45,816 nucleotides of DNA from UBA6197 sp047638075. GTDB taxonomy: Bacteria; Pseudomonadota; Alphaproteobacteria; Rhodobacterales; Rhodobacteraceae. Every line of letters begins with the position of its first letter. Position 1 is the first letter of the stretch. Positions 17,146-25,497 of the stretch are shown here, piece by piece. The position numbers were made by a program, and so were the translations under genes. The notes beneath the pieces are model-generated. The model was not told the DNA's origin and made no database searches. It saw only the letters and a list, made by a program, of their open reading frames with translations. The DNA lies in the NCBI RefSeq assembly GCF_047638075.1, contig NZ_JBLJBV010000063.1, positions 1 through 45,816 on the forward strand, read 5' to 3'.

Positions 17146-18288
17146 TCACTCGCCTTTGGTCACCCATTCACCGTCCTTGACGATCTTGATATCGATCGAC
17201 ACCGGAACCTCGGTCTGACCGGTCTCATCAAACGTCGTTGTGCCCAGCGCGCCCTCATATTTGATGTCCCGCACCGCCTGCACGAGGGCTGCGCGATCGT
17301 CGATCCCGACTTCCTTGATGGCGGCAAGTAGGATGTTGGCTGCCTCGTAGGCGTATTTCGTATAAGGGCTTGCCGGCTCACTGAAGTTCTGGGCCTCGTA
17401 ATCGGCGTTTAGCTGTTCCAGTTTTGGGTTGGACTGGGCAGTTGGATAGCTGACCATGGTTCCTTCGGCCGCGCTGCCGGCCAGTGCGATGAATTCGGGG
17501 TCATAAAAACCGGTCGTTCCGATCAGCGGAATATCATCCAGACCAACTTCCAACTGCTGTTTGCGCAGCAATCCCGCTTCGGTGATGACACCGCCAAAAT
17601 AGATTGCATCGGCACCCGAACTCTTGATCTTGTTCAGGACGGATCTGAAATCGGTGGTACCCACTGGCAGCAGCTCGGTCGAGACGACTTCGCCACCCGC
17701 ATCCTTTAAGTAGGCGCCAAAAACCTGCGCGTTGGCGGTTCCGTAGTCAGAGGTATCTGCGACAATCGCAATCCGCTTCGCGCCAAGGTCATTAACGGCC
17801 CATTCAGCCAGGGGCTTGTTCTCATTCGTCAACGTCGGCGTGACGCGTGTCACCTCTGGGAAATTCTGCTCGGTGATCTTTGGGCTGATCGCCCCCCAGA
17901 TGATGAAAGGCATCTGGGCACGGTTGAAAACGGGTATCGTCGCCAACGCAACAGAGCTGTTCCAGTGCCCCGTGGCCGCCACCACATCAGGGTCATTGAT
18001 CAGTTTCAGCGCAGCACCAACCCCGGTCTGCGGATCAGAGGCATCGTCAAGCACAACCCCCTCGACGTGATAGGGGTAGTCACCCGCATTGGCCTGTTCA
18101 ATGGCCAGCAAAAAGCCGTTGCGCGCGCCCAGACCCTGCTGTGCCGCACCGCCGCTGATCGGGCCGATGAAACCGAGTTTGATGGTTTCCTTGTCCTGCG
18201 CCCACGCCCCCAGGGGTGAAAATGCAATGGCGGTGGTCAGGCTCAAAACGGCAAGAAGTCCGCGCCGTGTAAAGTGAGGATGGTTCAT
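17146..18288 (-). CDS. Liv-type periplasmic substrate-binding protein of the hydantoinase operon
   Basis: A 380-residue family 5 periplasmic binding protein (LivJ/AmiC-like). The N-terminal signal contains two arginines before the hydrophobic core (TRRGLLAVLSL) with probable cleavage at AWA-QD near residue 30; the twin arginines suggest, but do not prove, Tat export. The mature part opens with IKLGFIGPISGGAAQQGLG as in Liv receptors. Because it sits between hyuB and livH, its ligand is probably the cyclic amide handled by HyuAB, or a peptide or amide precursor, rather than leucine. This is inference from the operon. Confidence 0.88.
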   Translation of the reverse strand: MNHPHFTRRGLLAVLSLTTAIAFSPLGAWAQDKETIKLGFIGPISGGAAQQGLGARNGFLLAIEQANAGDYPYHVEGVVLDDASDPQTGVGAALKLINDPDVVAATGHWNSSVALATIPVFNRAQMPFIIWGAISPKITEQNFPEVTRVTPTLTNENKPLAEWAVNDLGAKRIAIVADTSDYGTANAQVFGAYLKDAGGEVVSTELLPVGTTDFRSVLNKIKSSGADAIYFGGVITEAGLLRKQQLEVGLDDIPLIGTTGFYDPEFIALAGSAAEGTMVSYPTAQSNPKLEQLNADYEAQNFSEPASPYTKYAYEAANILLAAIKEVGIDDRAALVQAVRDIKYEGALGTTTFDETGQTEVPVSIDIKIVKDGEWVTKGE

Positions 18289-18348
18289 TTTTATTCTCCC
18301 TTGTTATCGCTCTTTTTGGTTGGTTAGGTTGGTTGTTCTTGATGCCCG

Positions 18349-19938
18349 TCAGTGCCCCTGTTCGGGCGCCCCATAGCCGCCGCCACCGCAAGAACGCACG
18401 ATGACCAGATCACCGCTGTGAATGCGGATATTGGTCTTTCCGGGCAGGGGGCTATCTTCATTTGAGCCTTGTTTTCTAAGGATCATTTCGAATTTTGCGC
18501 CCTCTTCACCGCCCTCAAGGCCATAGGGCGCAACGTCGCGGCGCTCAAACATGGTGGTCAGGGTTACATCGTTGACCCGCATCCGGTAGGCGCGTTCCTG
18601 ACCACGCCCCCCCTCATGTCGGCCATGCCCCCCCGAGTGTTCGCGAAGCCGCTGGTATTCAATATTGATCGGATACTCTGTCTCGATGATCTCGGCGGGG
18701 GTATTCATCACGTTGGACATGTGGGCCCGGATGACATCCGCGCCATCGCGATCAGCACGGGCGCCTTCGCCGCCGCCGTGGGTCTCGTATAGCGTCACCC
18801 ATTTGCCGTCTTCACGACAGGCGCCGAACAAGGCCAACCCCGAAGTGGTCGGCCCCCCGGCTGTCACGCGCGCGGGCACGACCCTGGCCAGCGCCCGGAA
18901 GGCGGCGTCCGCGATGCGCTGGCTTGTTTCGTGGTTTCCCCCGACCACCGGCTTGTCGGGGCGGGCGTCACAGATCGACCCGGGCCGGGTAATAACCTCG
19001 ATCGGCCGGTAGCAGCCCCCGGAGGCCTGCAGATCAGGCCCTAAAAGCGACTTGATCACATAATAGGATGACGCTGCAGTGATGTACCGGGTCGTATTGA
19101 TCGGGCCGGGGACGTTGTCATCCGAACCTGAATAATCCATCGTGACGTTGTCATCACGAACCGTGATCCGCACGCGGATCTTGGCCGCAGGACCGCCATG
19201 GCCGTCATCGTCCATGCTATCGCTGCCTTCATAGACACCGTTGGGCAGGTCGTGGATGGCGCGCCGCATCTGGACCTCGGCCTGATCGTGCATAGCGGCG
19301 AATATCGCCTCGACATGATCGGCGCCCCATTTGCGAAACATATCGTGCAGCCGGCTTTCCGCGACCGAAGTTGCGGCAATCTGGGCCAGAATATCACCGC
19401 GGCAGGTTTCGGGCGCACGCACGTTGGCCAGCACGAAACCCAGCTTTTCTTCGTCGATACCGTCTTTTGTGACAATACGAAGCGGTGGAATGCGCAAACC
19501 TTCCTGCCAGCAATCATAAGCATCGGCAAAATAGCTGCCCGGCGCGCCGCCACCCGTATCACCCCAATGGGCAAGGCTGATCGAAAACGAACGGATCTTG
19601 CCTTCGTAAAAGATCGGCCGGATACATTTGACATCCGGCAGATGGTTTCCGCCAACATCGGGCAGATTTAGCATCCACACATCGCCTTCGCAAAGCTGCG
19701 CCTTGGGAATGACCTTCAGGAATTCCCGCACTGTAAAGCTCATGACACCCATGTGCATCGGCACGTCCTGGCCCTGCGCGATCTGGAAGCCATCCGCATC
19801 GGTCAGGTTTGACGACAAATCCCCCGCTTCGCGCAGCACTGGCGAGCGTGCCGCACGCATCACCACCAGCGACATTTCCTCAGCAACTGAGGATAACCCA
19901 TTGCGGACGACCTCAATCATGAACGGATCGACAGCCAT
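18349..19938 (-). CDS. hyuB: ATP-dependent hydantoinase/oxoprolinase, subunit B
   Basis: Subunit HyuB (N-methylhydantoinase B/5-oxoprolinase C-terminal half family), 529 residues from the ATG at 19938, which overlaps the hyuA stop as TGATG. Family sequences are seen near the start, MIEVVRNGLSSVAEEMSLVV, then GHGDVPMHMG-like QDVPMHMGVMSFTV, HWGDTGGGAPGSY and towards the end EHSGGHGRHEGGRGQ and SCGGGGYGAPEQ. With HyuA it opens a five-membered cyclic amide or a related ring at the cost of ATP. A longer open frame extends upstream to 20022 but is inside hyuA. Confidence 0.92.
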   Translation of the reverse strand: MAVDPFMIEVVRNGLSSVAEEMSLVVMRAARSPVLREAGDLSSNLTDADGFQIAQGQDVPMHMGVMSFTVREFLKVIPKAQLCEGDVWMLNLPDVGGNHLPDVKCIRPIFYEGKIRSFSISLAHWGDTGGGAPGSYFADAYDCWQEGLRIPPLRIVTKDGIDEEKLGFVLANVRAPETCRGDILAQIAATSVAESRLHDMFRKWGADHVEAIFAAMHDQAEVQMRRAIHDLPNGVYEGSDSMDDDGHGGPAAKIRVRITVRDDNVTMDYSGSDDNVPGPINTTRYITAASSYYVIKSLLGPDLQASGGCYRPIEVITRPGSICDARPDKPVVGGNHETSQRIADAAFRALARVVPARVTAGGPTTSGLALFGACREDGKWVTLYETHGGGEGARADRDGADVIRAHMSNVMNTPAEIIETEYPINIEYQRLREHSGGHGRHEGGRGQERAYRMRVNDVTLTTMFERRDVAPYGLEGGEEGAKFEMILRKQGSNEDSPLPGKTNIRIHSGDLVIVRSCGGGGYGAPEQGH

Positions 19939-21944
19939 CAATCTTCTCCTACCTGGATATGAATATGTCCAAAGCTGTCCACCTCGAACGTGTCTTTGGG
20001 CGGAACAATGATGGTCGACCAATCATCCTCGATGATCGCGGGGCCAGCGATTACCTTGCCTACGGGCAATCTGCTGCGATTAAGGATTGCCGTCTGCTGC
20101 GTGCCACCTTCGCGGAACGTGCAATTGCGCAGCCCCATTTCAGGGTCGCCGCCGCTGATGCTGGCGTCGGTTCGGGCCACCTTTGCCGCGACATCCTCAA
20201 CCGTGGTGCGGATGGCACTCAGCTCCCATGGCTCATCGGTAAAGAACCCGAACAATTCGTTATGCGCAGCATGGAACTGCCGGCCCAGCGCCTCAACATC
20301 ATCAAGATTGGCGTTCGGCACCGGCACGTCATAGCTTTGGCCGCTATAGTGGATCAGCGCCACCTCAGCGGTTTTCAGGTTGCCGTCCTTGTGACCGGAT
20401 ATCTGCATCTGACCGCTTACAACCTGCCTCAGGTCGCGCCGGATCGCGTCGATCTCTGCCTGATCCCAAAAGATGCTTTTGATATTGACCGTGCGCTGCT
20501 GCGACAGGCTCATTTTTGCCGTAACACAGCCCAAGGCCGAATAACCTGACGAAAACGCAGGGCAAAGAACCTTTTTGATACCGAATTGCCGGGCAACAAA
20601 GGCGGCATGCATCGGGCCGCCGCCGCCAAAGGCGATCAACGTGCATTCGCGCCCATCAACGCCGCGTTCGACAGTAACGTTATTCAGGGCCCGAACCATG
20701 TTGGAATGGGCGATCCGAAGAATGCCAATCGCAACCTCTTCGACGCTCTTGCCGATTGCGTTGGCAATGGGTTGGATCACTGAAACCGCTGCCTGACGAT
20801 CAAGCTGGATCGTGTTGCCCAGAACCTTGTCTGCGGGCAGATACCCCAGCACGATGTTGGCGTCTGATATCGTCGGTTCTGTACCGCCACGGCCATAGCA
20901 TGCAGGCCCGGGCGTTGCACCGGCACTGCGCGGACCAACCTGTAGAACAGGCCCGTCCATGCGCGCGATGGAACCGCCACCCGCACCAATCGAATGCACC
21001 GCCACCATCGGCAGCCGGACACGACGCCCGCCAATTTCGTGATCGGCGGCGATTTCGGCTTTGCCGTCGAGGATTAGACAGCAGTCCGTGGTGGTGCCGC
21101 CCATATCAAAGGTTAGCGCCTTGTCGATGCCAAGGTTTTGTATCGTGCCCACCGTGGCACCAACCCCCGCCGCCGGGCCAGACATGGCAAGCAGCAAAGG
21201 ATTGCGGCCAATCACATTGGGCGCCACCATTCCACCAGACGAGTGGAAGAAGTAGAAACTACTTTTGTCGGGTTTGCGCGCACTGATTTCCGACAGATAA
21301 CTGTCGACGCGGTTGATGACGCTCGCGCTTAGGATCGTGGTGTTGGACCGTTCGTATTCGCGGCTTTCGGGGCTGATCTCGTGGCTTAGGCAAACATAAT
21401 CGACCACACCCGAAAGCGCCTCACCGATGCGTTTTTCGTGAATGGAATTACGGTAACCATGCATCAGGCAGACGGCCACGGAATTCACGCCACTCGCCTT
21501 GACCTCATCGACCAGGCGGACCAATTCCGCGTCGCTCAGCGGCGTGACAACCTTTCCGGTCCAGTCGATACGCTCATCAACCTCAAGCCGGAGTTGGTTT
21601 GGCACCAGTGGCGGCAGTTTAGGCAGCTTGTCGAGATGATAAATATAAGTGCGGCGCACCCGGCCAATTGCGATGGTGTCCTTGAACCCTTTGGTCGAAA
21701 TCAACGCCACGCCGCCAAGCCGATTTTCAACGATGTCGTTGGTAACCATGGTCGTGCCATGGGTCAGCTCATGCACATCTGACCATTCAAGCCCAACCGC
21801 CTTGATCGCAGAAACCAATGCTTCGATCGGATCATGATAACGGCTCGGAACCTTTGCCGAACGTATCTCACCGCTATTCGCATCACAGGCGACCACGTCA
21901 GTGAACGTGCCACCAATGTCCACCCCAAGACGCCAGAACTTCAT
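19938..21944 (-). CDS. hyuA: ATP-dependent hydantoinase/oxoprolinase, subunit A
   Basis: Subunit HyuA (N-methylhydantoinase A), 668 residues. It has the N-terminal ATP-binding loop DIGGTFTDVVACD (9-21), ELTHGTTMVTNDIVE, FDMGGTTTDCCLI in the middle and GAGGGSIARMDG, all features of the actin-like hydantoinase A fold. Known substrates in the family include N-methylhydantoin (creatinine degradation), hydantoins and 5-oxoproline; acetophenone carboxylase subunits are also related, so the substrate is open. First gene of a seven-gene operon with its own promoter and putative IclR operator just upstream. Confidence 0.93.
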   Translation of the reverse strand: MKFWRLGVDIGGTFTDVVACDANSGEIRSAKVPSRYHDPIEALVSAIKAVGLEWSDVHELTHGTTMVTNDIVENRLGGVALISTKGFKDTIAIGRVRRTYIYHLDKLPKLPPLVPNQLRLEVDERIDWTGKVVTPLSDAELVRLVDEVKASGVNSVAVCLMHGYRNSIHEKRIGEALSGVVDYVCLSHEISPESREYERSNTTILSASVINRVDSYLSEISARKPDKSSFYFFHSSGGMVAPNVIGRNPLLLAMSGPAAGVGATVGTIQNLGIDKALTFDMGGTTTDCCLILDGKAEIAADHEIGGRRVRLPMVAVHSIGAGGGSIARMDGPVLQVGPRSAGATPGPACYGRGGTEPTISDANIVLGYLPADKVLGNTIQLDRQAAVSVIQPIANAIGKSVEEVAIGILRIAHSNMVRALNNVTVERGVDGRECTLIAFGGGGPMHAAFVARQFGIKKVLCPAFSSGYSALGCVTAKMSLSQQRTVNIKSIFWDQAEIDAIRRDLRQVVSGQMQISGHKDGNLKTAEVALIHYSGQSYDVPVPNANLDDVEALGRQFHAAHNELFGFFTDEPWELSAIRTTVEDVAAKVARTDASISGGDPEMGLRNCTFREGGTQQTAILNRSRLPVGKVIAGPAIIEDDWSTIIVPPKDTFEVDSFGHIHIQVGED

Positions 21945-21956
21945 GCGAAACCCTCG

Positions 21957-22012
21957 TTTTTCGAAATTATATATCGAATACCGAGATTATATTAGGGAAT
22001 CCCATGTGTCAA
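21957..22012 (-). promoter_or_regulatory. hyuA promoter with probable IclR operator
   Basis: Read on the minus strand, TTGACA (22007-22012) and TATAAT (21986-21991) are separated by 15 bases, which is two below the optimum. Immediately downstream lies an inverted repeat with half sites TATTCGATAT and ATTTCGAAAA (21957-21980), in the style of IclR-family operators, covering the likely start of transcription. GAGGG at about 21951-21955 serves as ribosome binding site for hyuA. The half site is part of a 15-base sequence repeated before the iclR gene. Confidence 0.6.
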
Positions 22013-22475
22013 AGGGAATGTCATCGCACCAAAAAATAAGAATTATTCACGCACAGTATTTTGATTAAAAAGGAAAATTTATAATTCTTGCCCTCTGATT
22101 GGTTGGCAATCGCTTGACCATGCATTTCGGGATGAGCCACTGGCTCGCTACATCAGAAAGTGAATCTGACGCGCCAGAATCATAAGGATATGCGGGTTTT
22201 CCCCCGTTTATGGTGCGGCTAAACGCCAAAACAGGCGCCTGATCCGCAAACGAAGCCCGACACCATACTGCTTTGTTTGGCGTAACGGGCGCCCGCAGCG
22301 GCTGGCGATGATCGCGGAAATATGGATTGAATCTGAACAAAGAGACATGGACCGACCGCAGGGTATAAGGGCCCTGCCCTTCGGCTCGGTCTCTCCTCCT
22401 TTACTTTCGATCCGCGCAAAGCAGTGGGCTTATCGGCAATGTTTCAGCACCAGGCCGCAACCTTAATCCGTTGTC
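22013..22475. other. Intergenic region between iclR and hyuA
   Basis: About 460 bp without a convincing gene. Close to the iclR stop there are short arms GCAGGG (22358-22363) and CCCTGC (22372-22377) that could form a weak hairpin within a longer imperfect one, without a U tract. The hyuA-proximal part is A/T-rich. Open frames here have no recognisable protein features. Confidence 0.5.
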
Positions 22476-23228
22476 TCAGGCTAGCCGCTCTGCAATGCGC
22501 TCAGCTTGCGCCTTTAGACGTGCTTCGATCACCTCGAACGGAATCGCCTCCAACCGGGGTTTGAGGCCGCAAATACCCAATGCATACTGAACCTCTACCT
22601 GTGGAATGAAAATGGGGGTGGCAAAAGTCAGGACCCCAACATCAACCTCATTGTCACAGATGGAAAAGCGGTTCTTTCGTATTTTCTCATATTCCGCGAG
22701 GATTTCCTGGCGCGACGTTTTCGTATCTTCAGTGTATTTTTCCAGCTCACGGGCAAGCACCTTGGCAATTGTGTCGTCTGGCTGAAAGGCAAAGATTGCT
22801 TTGGCAGAGGCGGCAGCATGTGGCGGCAATTCGCGACCGGGAAAGACAATTGCCCCGCTGGAGCCCTCTGGCTGGACCATGGCTACAGTCTCTGCGGTCA
22901 ACCCGATTTTTCTTGTAAAGAAGGCAACCTCGCCAAAGGTATCGGCAAGTTCCCTGAGGAAAGGGTGGACAATTTCGACTATCGTTTCGCGCGTCAACAT
23001 GGCCAAACCAAGATTACGCGCCCGCGGACCAATTGAATACGCCCGGCCTGACGCCGACTTGCTGACCAGATTCAGCGCCACCAGCATCGTCACCAAACGA
23101 TGGACAGACGCTGCGGGCAAAGCCATTTCCACGGCCAACTGTGCAAGTGACATCTCGCCATTATTGGCGATCAGCGTTTCAAGTACCTTGATGTAACGCC
23201 CCAAAGGCGAGTTTTCGACGTCGTTCAC
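22476..23228 (-). CDS. IclR-family transcriptional regulator
   Basis: A 250-residue regulator with an N-terminal winged helix (SPLGRYIKVLETLIANNGEM, AQLAVEMALPAASVHRLVTM) and a C-terminal IclR sensor domain (SIGPRARNLGLAMLTRETIV onward, with HAAASAKAIFAF). No ATG is available near the domain start. GTG at 23228 gives the normal family length; TTG codons at 23243 and 23285 extend it. The GTG is preferred because the longer versions would place a sequence shared with the hyuA operator inside the coding region. Same direction as hyuA and 530 bp upstream of it, so it is the probable regulator of the hyu-liv operon. Confidence 0.85.
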   Translation of the reverse strand: MNDVENSPLGRYIKVLETLIANNGEMSLAQLAVEMALPAASVHRLVTMLVALNLVSKSASGRAYSIGPRARNLGLAMLTRETIVEIVHPFLRELADTFGEVAFFTRKIGLTAETVAMVQPEGSSGAIVFPGRELPPHAAASAKAIFAFQPDDTIAKVLARELEKYTEDTKTSRQEILAEYEKIRKNRFSICDNEVDVGVLTFATPIFIPQVEVQYALGICGLKPRLEAIPFEVIEARLKAQAERIAERLA

Positions 23229-23251
23229 AATAGCAATTTCCAAATTAATAT

Positions 23252-23266
23252 CTCGTTTTTCGAAAT
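23252..23266. promoter_or_regulatory. Probable IclR autoregulatory site
   Basis: The 15 bases CTCGTTTTTCGAAAT are identical to 21953-21967 in front of hyuA, in the same orientation. Here they stand 24 bp upstream of the GTG start chosen for the iclR gene. The second half site is poorly conserved. Confidence 0.5.
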
Positions 23267-23612
23267 CCTTTAATGAAACGCGCAAAGCCGGTCAACTAAA
23301 TGCACAGACCAAGACCACCTCTTGGTTGCACAAAGCCCCGCCAGCAGGTGTCTACCCCCCCCACAGCAACACACTGCATCCAAATGCACCGCCACCGCGT
23401 TGTCATAAGAAAAAAGACTGGGAGGTTTTCTTCAATCCCTCTGTGACGCCGAAAAACAGTCTGTGTACAAGCAATTATACCGCTGAGGGCCAGCCGCCAA
23501 TCGTCGCGCATCGCCAGAACACATGATCACCGCCGCCTTTAACCTGACCGGCACCAAATCGCATCACGATCATCGCCCAAATTCATGCGTTTACGGCACC
23601 ACCCTGCGGCAT

Positions 23613-23627
23613 TTAGGCACAGCCTAA
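23613..23627. promoter_or_regulatory. Perfect palindrome, probable LysR-type operator (site A)
   Basis: TTAGGCACAGCCTAA: perfect six-base arms around a three-base centre, containing the T-N11-A core of LysR-type binding sites. It lies 113 bp before the flavin monooxygenase start. The same palindrome is found at 35104-35118 beside the lysR gene. Confidence 0.65.
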
Positions 23628-23740
23628 CCATTGCTGCACGAAATCGTAGTTTTCGCACCCCTCCCCCCTACCGTAAACCGTTTCAAAAGACTGTCGCCCG
23701 ATCCACGGGACCATTGGAAACCCTAGTAAAGGACGCAGAA

Positions 23741-25015
23741 ATGTCGGTTGAAAAGATAGACACGTTAATTGTGGGGGCAGGTCAGGCCGGATTGGCGATG
23801 AGCGAACACCTGAGCAAATTGGGCATTCCTCATATCCTGTTGGAGCGTGATCGGATTGCGGAACGCTGGCGCACCGGCAGGTGGGATTCGCTGGTCGCCA
23901 ATGGGCCGGCCTGGCATGACCGTTTTCCGGGGATGAAATTTTCCGATGCCCATGAAGATGACTTTGTCCCCAAGGACAAGGTTGCCGACTATTTCGTTGC
24001 CTACGCAAAACAGATTGCCGCGCCGGTCCGTAGTGGCGTCGAGGTGCGTGAAGTCAGGCGGATCGCCGGCCGTCAGGGATTTCGGGTGGAAACATCGGAT
24101 GGTGTGATAGAGGCAAACAATGTGGTTGCCGCCACTGGACCGTTCCAAAAACCGGTCATCCCACCGCTTGTACCGCAAAATTCTGCAATTCTGCAGATCC
24201 ATTCCAGCGCCTACCGTAACCCCGGTCAGTTACCCAAAGGCGCGGTATTGGTGGTCGGTGCGGGGTCTTCTGGCGTGCAAATCGCAGAGGAATTGCTTCG
24301 CGCAGGCAAGCAGGTCTATTTGTCTGTTGGTCCGCATGACCGACCACCGCGGGCCTATCGTGGCCGGGATTTTTGCTGGTGGCTGGGCGTTTTGGGCAAG
24401 TGGGATGCCGCGGCGCCGGCACCCGGAACGGAACATGTCACCATCTCGGTCAGCGGCGCCAATGGTGGCAAGACAATTGATTTTCGTAGCCTTGGCAGAG
24501 AGGGGATGATCCTTGTCGGTCGAACTGAAAACTGCGTCGATGGCGTGGTTACGTTTGCCGATGATCTTGTCGAAAACCTGAATCTGGGCGACGCGAATTA
24601 CATATCATTGCTGAACGAAGCTGACGCCTATATCGAACGCAACGGCATGAACCTGCCACAAGAACCCGAGGCCCGCCGGGTCCAGCCTGATCCGGAATGC
24701 GTGCGCAACCCTGTCCGGGAACTGGATCTGACCAAGGCTGGTGTCAGCACGATAATCTGGGCCACAGGATTTGCCGCAGATTATAGCTGGCTCAAGGTTG
24801 ATGCGTGCGACGACAAAGGCAAACCCCGCCATCACCGTGGTGTCTCGGCCGAGCCGGGTATCTATTTTCTGGGCCTGCCGTGGCAATCGCGGCGCGGATC
24901 CAGCTTTATCTGGGGCGTGTGGCATGACGCCAAACATCTGGCCGACCATATCGCCACACAAAAAAAGTATCTGGAATATCATCACGCAGCTGACCGCGAA
25001 GGCGTGGGCGCCTAG
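23741..25015 (+). CDS. Flavin-containing monooxygenase-like FAD/NAD(P)-dependent oxidoreductase
   Basis: A 424-residue CzcO/FMO-like flavoprotein. FAD-binding VGAGQAGLAMSEHL lies at the N-terminus, and the second dinucleotide site VVGAGSSGVQIAEELL near residue 170 binds NADPH. Between them is QIHSSAYRNP, matching the HxxxY part of the FMO fingerprint. A C-terminal ATGFAADY motif is also typical. The ATG at 23741 (MSVEKIDTLIVG) is chosen because the upstream open frame has no family similarity. Such enzymes hydroxylate or N-oxygenate small nucleophiles. It opens the operon with RidA, DUF1028 and aldehyde dehydrogenase genes. Substrate unknown. Confidence 0.85.
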   Translation: MSVEKIDTLIVGAGQAGLAMSEHLSKLGIPHILLERDRIAERWRTGRWDSLVANGPAWHDRFPGMKFSDAHEDDFVPKDKVADYFVAYAKQIAAPVRSGVEVREVRRIAGRQGFRVETSDGVIEANNVVAATGPFQKPVIPPLVPQNSAILQIHSSAYRNPGQLPKGAVLVVGAGSSGVQIAEELLRAGKQVYLSVGPHDRPPRAYRGRDFCWWLGVLGKWDAAAPAPGTEHVTISVSGANGGKTIDFRSLGREGMILVGRTENCVDGVVTFADDLVENLNLGDANYISLLNEADAYIERNGMNLPQEPEARRVQPDPECVRNPVRELDLTKAGVSTIIWATGFAADYSWLKVDACDDKGKPRHHRGVSAEPGIYFLGLPWQSRRGSSFIWGVWHDAKHLADHIATQKKYLEYHHAADREGVGA

Positions 25016-25076
25016 CCCACGATCTTTGCGAAAACCCGCATGACTGCCCTGAAAGCCCGATCCCACGGAGACCAAA

Positions 25077-25493
25077 ATGGCCCATACCCGAATTCGCAAG
25101 TTCAACACCAAAGAAACCTATCCCGAACAGAACCTTGACAACGATCTATGTCAGGCGGTCGTCACTCAGGGTGGCAAGATAGTCTGGCTGCGCGGTCAGT
25201 GCCCCCAAAACCTGGACGATGCAAAAAACATCAACAGCCATGACCCTGTTGAGCAGACCCATAAGGTGATGCAAAATATCAAACAGCTGATCGAAGAAGC
25301 CGGCGGCCGCATGGAACATCTGGTCAAGGTTGTGGTCTATCTGACAGATGTGCGCCACCGCGAGGCCGTCTACCGCACGATGGGCGAATACATCAAGGGG
25401 GTGCATCCTGTCTCAACCGGGTTGGTCGTGCAGGCATTGGCACGGCCCGACTGGTTGGTGGAAATCGACGGCACCGCCGTTATTCCGGAGTGA
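25077..25493 (+). CDS. RidA/YjgF/YER057c/UK114 family protein
   Basis: A 138-residue RidA-family protein. Well-studied members hydrolyse reactive enamines/imines released by PLP or flavin amine-oxidising enzymes. The family Arg is present in QALARPDWLVEIDGTAVIP near the C-terminus and the strand-helix core around AGGRMEHLVKVVVYLTDV is standard. The N-terminal IRKFNTKETYPEQNLDNDLC is typical of the subgroup found beside DUF1028 proteins rather than housekeeping RidA. A GGAG site lies six bases before the ATG. Its place in an amine-oxidising operon fits imine or enamine clearance. Confidence 0.88.
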   Translation: MAHTRIRKFNTKETYPEQNLDNDLCQAVVTQGGKIVWLRGQCPQNLDDAKNINSHDPVEQTHKVMQNIKQLIEEAGGRMEHLVKVVVYLTDVRHREAVYRTMGEYIKGVHPVSTGLVVQALARPDWLVEIDGTAVIPE

Positions 25494-25497
25494 TGCG

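Noticed and set aside
22065..22340. 91-codon minus-strand frame between iclR and hyuA
   Set aside because: Composition is not protein-like, no ribosome binding site, and it lies in an A/T-rich regulatory region.
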